From the NCBI GenBank assembly GCA_019009955.1, contig CM032233.1, positions 97,504,001 to 97,568,000 on the forward strand: 64,000 bases of DNA, written 5' to 3'. The DNA is from Riptortus pedestris. Taxonomy: Eukaryota; Arthropoda; Insecta; Hemiptera; Alydidae. Positions 48,198-59,228 of the stretch are shown one piece after another. Each line of letters opens with the position of its first letter. The first letter of the stretch is position 1. The notes below the pieces were generated by a model. That model was given only the letters and a program-made list of their open reading frames with translations. It searched no databases and was not told the origin of the DNA. A program made the position numbers and the translations under genes.

Positions 48198-49640
48198 GAT
48201 TCCTTGGCCTCATATATGACAGAACCCTTAATTGGTGCTCACACATACAAAAACTAAAAGAAAATTGCCTTAGAACATTAAATAGATTTAAAATGCTGAG
48301 CAACACGGTTTGGGGGTCAGATAGATTAAGTATGCTGAAGTTATATAGAGCCCTCATAAGATCTAAATTAGATTATGGTTGTATGGCCTATGGCTCAGCC
48401 TCTGAAAATGTTCTAAAAATGCTAGACAGCGTCCATAACACAGGTCTCAGCATAGCAATAGGTGCGTTCAGGTCTAGCCCCGTACTAAGTATCTTGTCTG
48501 AATCTGGAGAACCACCCCTAAAGCATCGTAGGAATCAGTTAAATCTTAGCTACTATGCATCCATCCGCTCCTCACTCTCTCATCCACTGAACCAATCATT
48601 TAACTAGATATTAGTCATTAGGAACTGCCGATTAAAAAGAAAGAGTTTCATATACAGAATACGCGAGTCTCTACAAACCTTAAATATTGTAGAGCCTAGT
48701 ATTTTAGCAGATACTCATTTTGCAAAAGAGCCATGGACACTAAGCCCTCTCCATATTAATCTATCAATGACGAAATACCTCAAAATATATACAAACCCTG
48801 CTATGCTTTTAACAGAATTCAAAACATTAATCGCATCAATAGGAAAATCAAATAAAATATACATGGATGGATCTAAAGGAAGCGGTGTTGGAGCGGCTTT
48901 TGTGAATGACACTTCTACCCATAAATTCAAATTTAATTCGATAGCATCAAATTACACAGCAGAATTAGTTGCAATCAATAAAGCTCTGAATATAACTATA
49001 CCTACATCTGACACTATCACCATATTAACTGACTCATTATCGTCATTGATATATTCAGGACCTATAGCCGACACATCCAATAATAATTCATATAAGAGAA
49101 TCAATTGAAGAGCTAAAGAAACATAAAATTAAGGTTCAGCTCCTTTGGATTCCCAGTCATTGTAACATCCCCGGTAACGAGAAAGCAGGCAAAGCCGCTA
49201 AAGAAGCCTGTATTACCGGTATACCATTTCCATCACGTGACAGGACTTTATATCAAATATCAAAGAAAATATCAGAAGTGCATGGGAGAGAGAATGGTCT
49301 AATGTTGGCGATAACAGGCTTCGCGAAATCAAGTCTACTAGCCGTGCCTGGTCAACATCTGTACGGGAGAATAGACGGGACGAGGTGGTGCTGACACGTC
49401 TTAGGATCGGTCACACCCGACTCACCCACTTGTATCATATGAAAAAGGAGGACCCTCCGATCTGCGAGACTTGCGGCACTAATCTTAATATCAAACACCA
49501 TATTATCCGAATGTCTTAAGTACCAGGGCAACAGGAAACTCTACTCAGGGGGGCTCGATGAAATTCTAGGCAATGACCATAGCAAAATAGTAAAAATACT
49601 TCAATTTATAAAATCAACAGATGTCTATGAGAAAATTTAA
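48065..49640 (+). pseudogene. LINE ORF2 part 3: RT thumb, RNase H, C-terminal Cys/His
   Basis: RT continuation 48130-48604 (HVRFLGLIYDRTLNW; LIRSKLDYGCMAYGS; AIGAFRSSPVLSI), a stop TAG at 48605-48607, then the same frame reopens. RNase H is seen as IYMDGSKGSG, YTAELVAINKAL and ILTDSLSS. After a frameshift near 49080 come LLWIPSHCNIPGNEKAGKAA, then RLRIGHTRLTHLYH and a CETC..H motif near 49460-49500. RNase H catalytic D, E and D are visible. Confidence 0.85.
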
Positions 49641-49744
49641 CAGCAATTGAACACATGACATCAACCTACACTACCAATACATTTATTTACTAGCTTACTG
49701 GTCCCTATCCTTTTTGAGTCGTGGCGGTTCTAATTGTAGTCATG

Positions 49745-50830
49745 CAAGCGGCCGCACACTGGAGCGAGTGATAGGGTAAGCCGGACATTCATTAATATCT
49801 CCGTTTCTACTACTCCTAGAATATTGATTCTGGTGTCATTTTAAAGCACATCGAATACTCTATTGAACTACCTCATCAGCAATTTTGCCAGATGCGATAT
49901 AACGGTAGGATGAATTTTAAATGTGTACATACAGTACTGCAATTGAATCTTCTAGTATTCTTAGAAAAAAAAAATCAGTTGGTCATTTAAAAAGTTTCTT
50001 CCTAATATCTTTCAAGGAAATAACAACAAAAAAAAATACTACTTACTTCTACTTTGAAGAATACGATAAATGAATTTGCTTCCTTTAATTACATTTATTC
50101 TTTTAATCAATAATGCTAACTTTAAACGGAGTTCACTTTATGACACCTTGGACAGTAAAAGTATTTAAAAGGACAGTAGAAATATTTAGACAAGAAAAAC
50201 ACGTAATTAACTATTTCTTCGAAAGTGAATGGCGGCGTCAATTGCGTAGAGGAGGAGGCGTTTTTCACCGTGCGTAGTTGGGAAAGGTCCGCGGGAGGTC
50301 TTCCGCACCGAAAGTGTTAACACTAAAAGTAAAATATTTAATGAATAGGCATGTTTAGGCAAGATCTGACGACGTTGTAAATAAGACAATATACTCCTAA
50401 AAGCATGCCAAGTGGTATTTTTTCAAGCAAATACAAGCGATTTGCGTATTCAATTAAATAAAATTATTTTCAGCTCGATTTAAAAAAAAAAAAAAAAATT
50501 AGAGGAATTTTAAAAACTTTTGGGCCAGTTTTTGATTTGTTATAATACCCTTAATGTGTACTGGAAGCAACAATAATTTATAAAATGAAATAAGAGTTCA
50601 CGACGAATTTAATAAGCCAAGCCTTTTTTTAACATAGCAATTATAAGCAGGCATTATGTAAAAACCATTGCAATAATATGGCTAAAAATCAATCTGCTCA
50701 ATTGAAAAGGGTTTATGTGGTACTAACAATACAATCAAAATCCCAAATTAAAACTTTTATTTTTTCCCCCAATGTCCAACATTAATGAAGGATCGCTCCA
50801 GTGTGGGCCGGTGGTGACAGGCTGGAGGAT
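49745..50830. mobile_element. Candidate TIR element (~1.07 kb) inside the LINE 3' region
   Basis: CACACTGGAGCGA at 49757-49769 is mirrored by TCGCTCCAGTGTG at about 50793-50805, with GGCC beside each. AT-rich non-coding sequence lies between. The terminal GGCCnnCACACTGGAGCG resembles Harbinger/hAT-style ends. No transposase is present. The target duplication could not be defined. Confidence 0.5.
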
Positions 50831-51250
50831 GTGGCCGGCAGATGACGCTGTAAGCCGAGCACCTCCTCCAAGGGCCGCGGCGGAGTGAAGGCAGCGCCCA
50901 GGGACCGTCACAGCCTTTCCGTCCATCAAAGACCTTTACCTTCATAGTTCCTTACTTCCTAATATAGTCTACTTCTACCCATACCTCTGATCTACTCTCC
51001 TACAGCTCCAAAGGGCCTAGCGACGGAGGCGGCTACAGCATGACCCCAGACCCATCACCGGACTCCGTGAGGGCCGAGCGATCTGCGGGGGACAGAGCGA
51101 ACGGCCCTCACTCCTGGAGCACCGGCAGTATATATTTAAAAGTGAGCTTTATCCATCTCACAGCCATTTTCCCTTCAGTGGCTCACCTCTTCGTTGCAGG
51201 ACACCTCCTGAACAATGTTTCACCAAAAATGAAATCCTATATCTAACCCT
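50806..51250 (+). other. GC-rich exon-like island, including candidate exon 51006-51141
   Basis: The GC content is far above the rest of the window. CTCTCCTACAG (acceptor-like) precedes 51006. The following frame reads SKGPSDGGGYSMTPDPSPDS, then VRAERSAGDRANGPHSWSTG, and a GTGAGC donor-like site lies at 51142. The left half (50815-50935) is GC-rich too but has no convincing frame. It sits inside the LINE target duplications. I do not recognise the protein. Confidence 0.4.
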
Positions 51251-51431
51251 CCCAATATGTTATACCTCGTATCGCAATCATTAACTAATAATAATATTGA
51301 CTGCTAAACATAATGGAATTATACATATTAAAATATTTTAATCAATAATCTACAAAAACGGTTTGGCGTTAATGACCAAAATGGTTGACACGCCACCACA
51401 AAAAAAAAAAAAAAAAAAAAAGTTAATATGC

Positions 51432-51764
51432 GTTTAAACTCAATATGATTGTTTAAAGTATTACTTAGGTTGCATGAGGGCTATGATCTCTTCCTCTCAT
51501 CTAGCTTTTTTATAGGTATTTTATTCGAAGAATGACCAGTCGAAAAGACAGAACAAGTCGATAGAACGGGAGTTTCAAGGCGCGCAAGAGTATACTTTCA
51601 AGTCCGATCGTCATTTGTCGGGATGGCTGAGGGCGGTTATTCCAGTTTAAGGTGTCGAACGTAAGGTGATTTATCCGAGAGTTTTTCCCTCTGATCGCTA
51701 AAGCGATGATACTCGGAACGGCCAGGGAAATACCGAATTTAATGTGTCGCGGGGAGGTTTGGAA
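51432..51764. other. Unique-looking flank of the LINE insertion
   Basis: Continues from the right target duplication (GTTTAAACTCAATATG). Slightly GC-richer towards 51.6 kb (GTTTCAAGGCGCGCAAGAG). No gene recognised. Confidence 0.4.
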
Positions 51765-51767
51765 TAA

Positions 51768-52452
<685 letters not shown>

Positions 52453-53760
52453 AAAATGTCGGAAGGGCTTATCTCGCCGGGAGTGGGAGGTACCTCAAAT
52501 CCGCCAATTTTTCAAAGCAAAAAGCGACCATGAGGAACAAAACGGTAACTCAAGCTCGAAAATCCACGGAGCAGTTGGGGCTTCACAAAGGAAACCGTTT
52601 GTGGCTTTAAATTATAGAATACATTAAGATACCTAGAATGGGAGTCTATATCTACGGCACTGGACAGGTAAGATATATATACCTGAATAGGAATAGAACT
52701 CCAGTCAGTTCAATGTTGGACACTGAGTGAGTGAGGACTAGAGCTAGCTAGCTACCTGGAATTTCTTGCCCAGGCCTATTGGTGTGGTAAGCACCCAATA
52801 GTTCCCTCTACCCCTCCCCCACCCCCAATGTTCTAGTCACTTAGTCCAGTAGTCTCTCTCACCTCGAGCCGGTAGCATACGAGCTTGGCATGCTCGTCCC
52901 TTGCTCACGAGACAACCGACCATATGTCCCCCACCCCACGAAGACCCAACGCCCGAACCCATCTTTCCCAAACCCACTCCCATATACCTACACATGAGGC
53001 AGTAGGAAACATATCTATAGCACGATGTTCTCCATAGCACCTACGGAGATCATCGAAAGTACTGGAAGTCATGAGTTCAAGAATTATGAACAGACTAACA
53101 CTTCGCATCCACTCGCAGGGCACTGTGCTAGGACGATCAAGCTGATGTGCTAGCCACTCATTTTTTCGTGGACTGTATGGGCCGCGAATCATTCAATACA
53201 GATGCTATACGGATGACAGATAATGAGGGCAACTTTATGTTTGTCTCCCCGCGTCAGCTGATGGCAATTCAGAGACACACCATGGGTAATAAATCCCCAG
53301 ACTGGACGCCATGCAGTATATATTGCTCCGCCAGTTACCACGTAAGTCCTTTCAATTTTTACATTCTTTTTGTTCTCTTGTAGGTTGAGGGAGGGAACAA
53401 ATCTCTTCCCTCTCAGAAAAAGCTGCGAGGAAGCAGGAAGTATGTTTAGCGAAACGTCGGTCAGAAATATGAAGTACATAAAGATATTATTTGGAATACT
53501 TGTAGTGCAATAAAGATTAGTGACACAACATTTTTCAGTTTGACTCATAATGACTGATATATTGAATTTTTATTTGTCCCTCCCTTTCAACCCGGTTAAA
53601 TACAACGGTTAAATAGCGATTACGATGCCTTTAGATCACATAAAAGAGTCAAGAACGTAAAACCTTATTTGATGGCCTCATCACACAACATATTTACATG
53701 TATCTGACATATATGTTGAAAATAATATTTGGCATTTAAGTTTGGAATAAAACTTTTAAT
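52453..53760. other. No recognised gene
   Basis: Mixed composition with GC-richer patches at 52790-53300. Short open frames exist on both strands (for example 53147-53383 and 52905-53192) but show no family signature. An AATAAAG lies near 53508-53514. Function unknown. Confidence 0.4.
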
Positions 53761-54171
53761 TATTTATTTATTTATAATACATCAGTTTACAGGATAAACC
53801 CATACTGATGGGGTGTCGGTTACATAATGCATTACAAAATATGATCCAATTACTTGGGGTACAAACAAAACACATTAGAAATAATACAGAAATAGTAGCA
53901 ATAAAATAAGACTTAAATCTAGAATAAAGTAAAATCAATTGTTTTACAAAATAAATAAGGATAAAATAAAAGACCAATAAACAACAACAAAGAAAAACAA
54001 CATAGGAATTAAATAATCTTACAGTATCCAGCTCAGTAAAAAAAATTAGAACGAAGCGAAACCAAAATAATTTAAATATTTAAGACAACGGAACATATGT
54101 ACTTATATTTTAGTATAGCAAAATAGGAATTACAAACTAAATAATACATTTTCTAATTTTTAAACAATTAA

Positions 54172-55276
54172 CTATGTATAAGAATATATACTATGTAATT
54201 GGTCTTCTGTACGAATAGTTAATAATGTTACAATATCAATAGAATTAAACAAATATTTTTGAATAAGATATTTTCTAAAGTAATTATTTATTTGGCATTC
54301 AAGGAAAAAGTGAGAGAAACAGTCTTGTCCTGAAAGGCAAAGGAGGCAAGGTTTGTCAACTGCAAAATTAAAACATTGTCCATTATAAAAAATTTTATTT
54401 TGCTTGTCACCAGCCATTCTAACTTGGGCTATAAGTCTTTTCTTGTTAATATGCTGTGTTCACTGGATGTATTCTTCTCCAAAATTGAAGCAATTCAGAT
54501 GTATATAAATAGTTATATTTTGATTTGATGATGCTTTCAATGTCCAAAGAAAACAGATTATTTTGGAAAGCTGAGATTAGAAATTCCTTCTTTTTTTGAA
54601 TTTGGCCATAATCGCGCTCTAGCCGAAGGTGTTGTCCAATCACTGCAAGATACTTCTTCAATTGTAGGGTTCAATTATAAGGAATAGATTCTGATTTACT
54701 GAGGTTACAGAGGCGTTTAAGACAGGCTTTAGGGAGTTCATTATCAGACATTTTCAAAATCTTAAGGCACCAATTCAGCATTCTACAGAATACTCTGAGC
54801 TGCAAATGGATACGATCGGTTTCCAGGCGGACATAACTGTTGGTTGTGTTCCTGGGCAAATGAAGGTGTCTCTTAAAAAAAATCAATTGAAGCTTTTCTA
54901 GGATCGCCGTGTATTCACAATCCCATATTTATGTTAAATACAATAAAACACTCTCGGCAATAGAGTCATATAGCCTGCTGATTGCTTCCCAACTATCACA
55001 TCTAGATGATACTAGAAGTCCTTTCACCACACCACTCGCAACCATGGATTTATTTAATACACTGCCTGCAGTTTGTCTGAATTTTCCTGAGGAAGAAAAG
55101 GGGACCCCGAGATAGGTAAATGCATTAACTACTTCAATAATTTTTCCTTCATATGTGAATTGTTTCAAAGCACCAGGCTGCCCTCCTTTTCTGAATGGTA
55201 CTATAAATGTCTTCTGAACATTGACTTCCAATTGATAAATTTGACAATACTCTTTGAGTATAGGCAATTTTGACAA
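54172..55276 (-). pseudogene. LINE ORF2 C-terminal region, fragmented
   Basis: Post-RT sequence in several frames: YQLEVNVQKTFIVPFRKGG and VNAFTYLGVPFSSSGKFRQT (55276-54929), then KRHLHLPRNTTNSYVRLETD (54886-54671) and LQFWRRIHP (54661-54446). The final block (54417-54172) contains PCLLCLSGQDCFSHFFLEC, a C..C.......H....C cluster of the type found at LINE ORF2 ends. Confidence 0.8.
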
Positions 55277-55427
55277 TTTTCTTTGTGTGTCGGCATAAGA
55301 ATAACTAGGTCGTCATCATACAACAATAGTAACAGCTCGATGATATTATTTATTGAAATACCTTGTGCGTTTCTTTCTTTGAAGAAGTTAACCAGATCTG
55401 CATTGAAGAATAGAAATAAATATGGGC

Positions 55428-56753
55428 TTAGTGTTTCTCCCTGCAGCACTCCCTCAAGAACAAACAGGTCAGGAAGGTTGGACTTCGAGCAGGCAAATAT
55501 AACTCAGTTTCATAGAGACTTCCAATGACTCTAAGAAATTTTCCACTGATCCCAAATTTTGACAGTTTTTTCCACAAAATTTGATGGTTAACACTATCAA
55601 AAGCTCCTTTGAAATCAACGAATATTCCAAACAGTTTAGATTTCTTCCTTCTTAAAGCTATATTAATAACCGCAGATAAGGTAAAAACAGCATTTCCACA
55701 GCCTCTATTCTTTCTAAATCCCATCTGTTCCTGTGGCAAAATTCCCTTTTCTTCAACCCATTCAGTTAATCTACTGTTCGAAATACCAGTAAAAATGTTT
55801 GTAATACAGTTAAGAATTGCAATACCTCGATAGTTGTAAGGATCTAACTTATTTCTATTTTTATGAAGGATGAAAAGACTAATTCTTGTCCATGAAGCAG
55901 GTATCTTCTCTTCTTCCCAGATCAAGTTGAATAAATTCAACAGCTGGTTCATCCAGTTCTCGTCCATCAGTTTAAAACACTCATATGGAACTAAGTCGAC
56001 TCCTGCTGCTTTTTTATTCTTCGACCCTTTTATTTCTGCCTCCAGTTCAGGTTTTGTTATTGCTTTGCCTAATTCAGGAACTACATGAGGGAAGTACACT
56101 GACTCATTTCCGTATTTAGGGGGTAGGATTTGTTTATAAAATTCATGCCATTCTTCACTAGAAATTGCATTGCTCACATCAGGTTTAGATTGACATTTCC
56201 TAATGACAGACCAGAAATCCCAAGGGTTTTTAACATTCCTCAAGTTTTCTCTAATTTTATGAAAATATTCTTCTTTGGATTTCTTTAAGAGATTTTTGTA
56301 ATTCTTTTTAGAGTCCATAAGCATTGATACAGTTTTATTATCATTACCATTTTTGGAGCAACGTCTTTGTAATCTTTTAAATTCTTTTCTAGCCTTAATT
56401 AATTGCATGCCAAACCATGGTTTATTGTTAGAAGATGTATTTAATGTTTTGTTTGAGATTAAACCAGCCTCCTTAGCTAAGGTTGACAGGGTATCCATGA
56501 AATGGTCGTTAGCTGAACTAGCATCATTGAATGCTTGGAATTGAATTGAAGAAGATATTAAAAATGCTTTAAAAATATTTAGGGAAGTTACATTTCTCTT
56601 ACATTTTATTTCAGGTTTATTGCTAATGGGTTCAATGGGATTTATTACATTTTCATTAAAAAGAGTAATTAGACATAAATTGTGGTCTGAATATTCAGTC
56701 ATTGTAAGTATTTCAAAATTAACAATATCTTTGAGGATGAGCGAGATAGCCAA
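55428..56753 (-). pseudogene. LINE RT domain, long open segment
   Basis: 441 open codons covering the endonuclease tail (ILTMTEYSDHNLCLITL), linker and RT: KKAAGVDLVPYECFKLM, EEKIPASWTRISLFILHKNR, YRGIAILNCITNIFTGI, QMGFRKNRGCGNAVFTLSAV and LFGIFVDFKGAFDSVNHQIL (first catalytic Asp). The second catalytic box is in another frame at 55449-55201 as LLYDDDLVIL, where YADD is expected. The long open stretch suggests the copy is not very old. Confidence 0.85.
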
Positions 56754-58270
56754 ACCAGATCAACAGCACTCTTCCCATTCAAAGCCAAGTATTTATAGTT
56801 GCCTGGCTTATCATTCAAGGCTCGTTCATTGCACACTATCATCCCTTCTGTTTCCATCAAATCCACCAGCCTCTCTCCTCTCTTGTTCTCCACTTTATCT
56901 AAAGACTCCCTCTCTCCCCCATTTATACTGAAGATCCAAATAACTCATTATCTTGGGAATTTAATAAACCAATACGACTATTCCAATCTCCGCCCATGAT
57001 GTAGCTACAGTTTTCATAAGCATCAGCTATTTTGCTAATATCCTCAATAGCAAGATAAATGAGGCAGTCATTTTCACTGTTATCTATCTATTTTTTTCAT
57101 TGATCTTGAATTTAAAGCAAAAAAATAATCTTTGGAAACCAATAATTCTAAATCAGTAACAAGATTCTTTTTACAAAAAGTAATGAGGCCACCACTATGC
57201 CTACCTTTACAAACTATCTTTGACGCTTTGACAAAAAAAATATGATAATCTTCCAAGAAATATGGACGTTTTATAATTTCAGAAGAGACCCAAGTTTCAC
57301 ATAGACAAATGATATCCATGTTCAATAATGAATTGATATCTTCTTTAGCCAAATTAAAAAGATTGAAATAACCGGGAACATTCAAAAATCCAATTTTATG
57401 TGACCTACGGCGTTCTGTGTTTATTATTTTACCCCTTCCGTCTTTTCCTCCACATCCAAGTTTTTTGTACGTTTGACATCAAAGGAATTGGCTCTACGCC
57501 TCACGTACTGGCCAAGGGTCCTTGGTTGTTTATTTCCTCTTGTTTTTCTTTTCATAATCCGAACATCGGAGATGGAGGAAGGCACTTCTGTATTACTATC
57601 AAAGACGCTATCTCCGTCCGACGTTAGACTTAAACCTTCGGTTTGTTCGTCTTTGCTTGAAGTTGCGAACTTTGCAAAATCACCCCAAGATTCAATTATA
57701 ATTGGTCTAATCATTATCAGATTGTTTCATAAAAACTTTATTATTTCTGAACCATACATATGTACGAGTATAATTACGCGTCTTCTGAAGTTCTTTAGCT
57801 TTTCTAAACAGTTCATTATAAAATGGTGAAAGCATGTCATTGATATAAATACTCGTAGGGGTTTCATTAAGTGTGAATATTTGTGTATTTAGTTCAGATT
57901 TCTTAATTTTGTATTTCTTTAAAATGTCTATTTTATCAGATTTCCTATATAAAGAAACAACAATAGGGGGTGCAGTCGAGAACTTACTATTCATTCTATA
58001 AAAATGATTGAACAATTGGACTTAGAATCAATTTCCAAGGCCCTATATATGTTCTTTAGGGTATCAGAAAGATTTTCATTTTCTGACCTCGGAACATTTA
58101 CTATTTTTATGTCGTTTGTAAGGCTATTTTGCGATATTCTTTCTTCAACTTAATATTTTCTTTTCTTAGAAATTTATTTGAATCTGAACAGGTTTTTAAT
58201 TTGTTTTCTAATGAGGCAAAGTTATTTTTCATTTTCATCATGCACAAAACTTTGTACAATTAACTTAGAG

Positions 58271-58680
58271 CACTGTTAATGATGTGGGGGTTTAGTGAGG
58301 GATGGATCCGAATACTAAAAACATTTCAGTTATTATGAGTCGGAACGAAAAAATATATTCCTCTACAATAGTTACTATATTCATTTTATCGCAACTGGTA
58401 TATTAAGCGAAGTTATTGGTATTTTCTATTTTCATCCTTCTGCAAATCCACTAATCACATCTTTACATTGAGTAACTTAACATTTATTTCATGTCTAGTG
58501 TACATTTCAATTCCTACTTACGTTAGTGTCTTACTACGAGAGAAGTAGAGAATATATGGTGAGATGAGGTTACTGTCGGTCATTCAAGTATTTCCAGCAA
58601 TCTACTTGGTTTACGCGTTCCCTGCGTGACGAAATTAATTTTTTAGGGGATTTCCCTTAATGGAAATCTCCTATTGAGGC
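58271..58680 (-). mobile_element. Family B fragment, inverted, with an inverted 3'-like end at its right
   Basis: GGTTTACGCGTTCCCTGCGT, then GACG near 58609-58632 is the inverted B 5' end. It is followed within ~20 bp by GGGGATTTCCCTTAATGGAA and ATCTCCTATTGAGGC, an inverted B 3' end. Internal CATTTCAGTTATTATGAG phrases match other copies. Two B copies therefore abut here. Confidence 0.6.
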
Positions 58681-58796
58681 TGTTCTCATTTTTTATTCAA
58701 ATGTCCATGTATCAGGAAATACATTTTCAAATTTATATCTGCTCATGCTTAGGAGAAGACGAAAACAAGATCTGATCAACACACACTATATATATA

Positions 58797-58960
58797 CTAG
58801 CTAAGGTACCCGGCCCTTCAGGGAAATCAGCTATTGAGGTCGTATTCATGACGCAATTTTTGAAACATTTTCTCAAGTGTCCATCGTTCCGATGAGGTCC
58901 GTTCAAAATGATAACAGTCTATATATATATATAGACACACACACACACATATTCATACAT
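58797..58960 (-). mobile_element. Family A/B chimeric 3' end
   Basis: Starts CTAGCTAAGGTACCCGG (family A-type terminus) and passes directly into CCCTTCAGGGAAATCAGCTA, then TTGAGGTCG (family B 3' hairpin and upstream motif). It continues CAAGTGTCCATCG..GAGGTCCGTTCAAAATGA, as in B. (TA)n and (CA)n tracts follow at 58920-58945. Confidence 0.65.
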
Positions 58961-59228
58961 ACGAGTACATACGTATATACAGGGTGTCCCAATTTCCTGT
59001 GCCACCCCTTTTAATATCTCCAATTATTTTAATACAAGGCTGCCATATTTGGGACCCCAGAAGAATCCTTTCAGTCCATATTCAACATCCTAATCTTCTC
59101 CAGTATTTCTCCAGTGACCATAACTTTGGAATACCATACTTTTATGTCAGATTCTTGTAGAAAACCAAATTATCAAACGAGTTTTCTTATTTGAGTGAAA
59201 GCATCTTGGTGAGTTATGCCCATAAAAT
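58961..59228. other. Unclassified repeat-like end ACAGGGTGTCCCA
   Basis: TACAGGGTGTCCCAATTTCC at about 58978 has the look of a DNA-transposon terminus. No partner was found in this window. The rest is non-coding. Confidence 0.3.

Larger units (their letters stand above)
44512..51418 (+). mobile_element. I-clade LINE, complete in structure, inactivated; target duplication and poly(A)
   Basis: The left boundary is CAGTATCGAGCTAGCC after AAAGTTAATATGC (44499-44511). The right boundary is a GTTTGGCGTTAATGACC..CGCCACCAC end, a 20+ nt poly(A) (about 51400-51420), then the same AAAGTTAATATGC (to 51431). Between them are a 5' UTR, ORF1 (44743-45909, broken) and ORF2 (45997 to about 49640, broken), with endonuclease, RT, RNase H and a terminal Cys/His motif. 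The domain set fits the I clade. At least five disabling changes are visible. The 3' part holds extra sequence, 49.75-51.25 kb. Confidence 0.85.
53770..58270 (-). mobile_element. LINE with coiled-coil ORF1, endonuclease and RT (inactive)
   Basis: Minus strand, in order from the right. ORF1 coiled coil lies at 58270-58130 (LENKLKTCSDSNKFLRKENI) and the ORF1 C-terminal domain at 58015-57707 (APPIVVSLYRKSDK; NDMLSPFYNELFRKAKEL; YTRTYVWFRNNKVFM). Endonuclease pieces are at 57385-57080 (DIICLCETWVSSEI; GGLITFC) and 56893-56699 (KRGERLVDLMETEGMIVCNE). RT is at 56753-55428, then 55449-55201, 55276-54929, and a C-terminal region to about 54172. There are numerous frame breaks. It is related in design to the element at 13.7-15.3 kb. 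Confidence 0.85.

Noticed and set aside
53147..53383. Open frames of 78-95 codons near 52.9-53.4 kb in GC-richer DNA
   Set aside because: No splice-bounded structure, no family motif and overlapping frames on both strands. Could not be supported.
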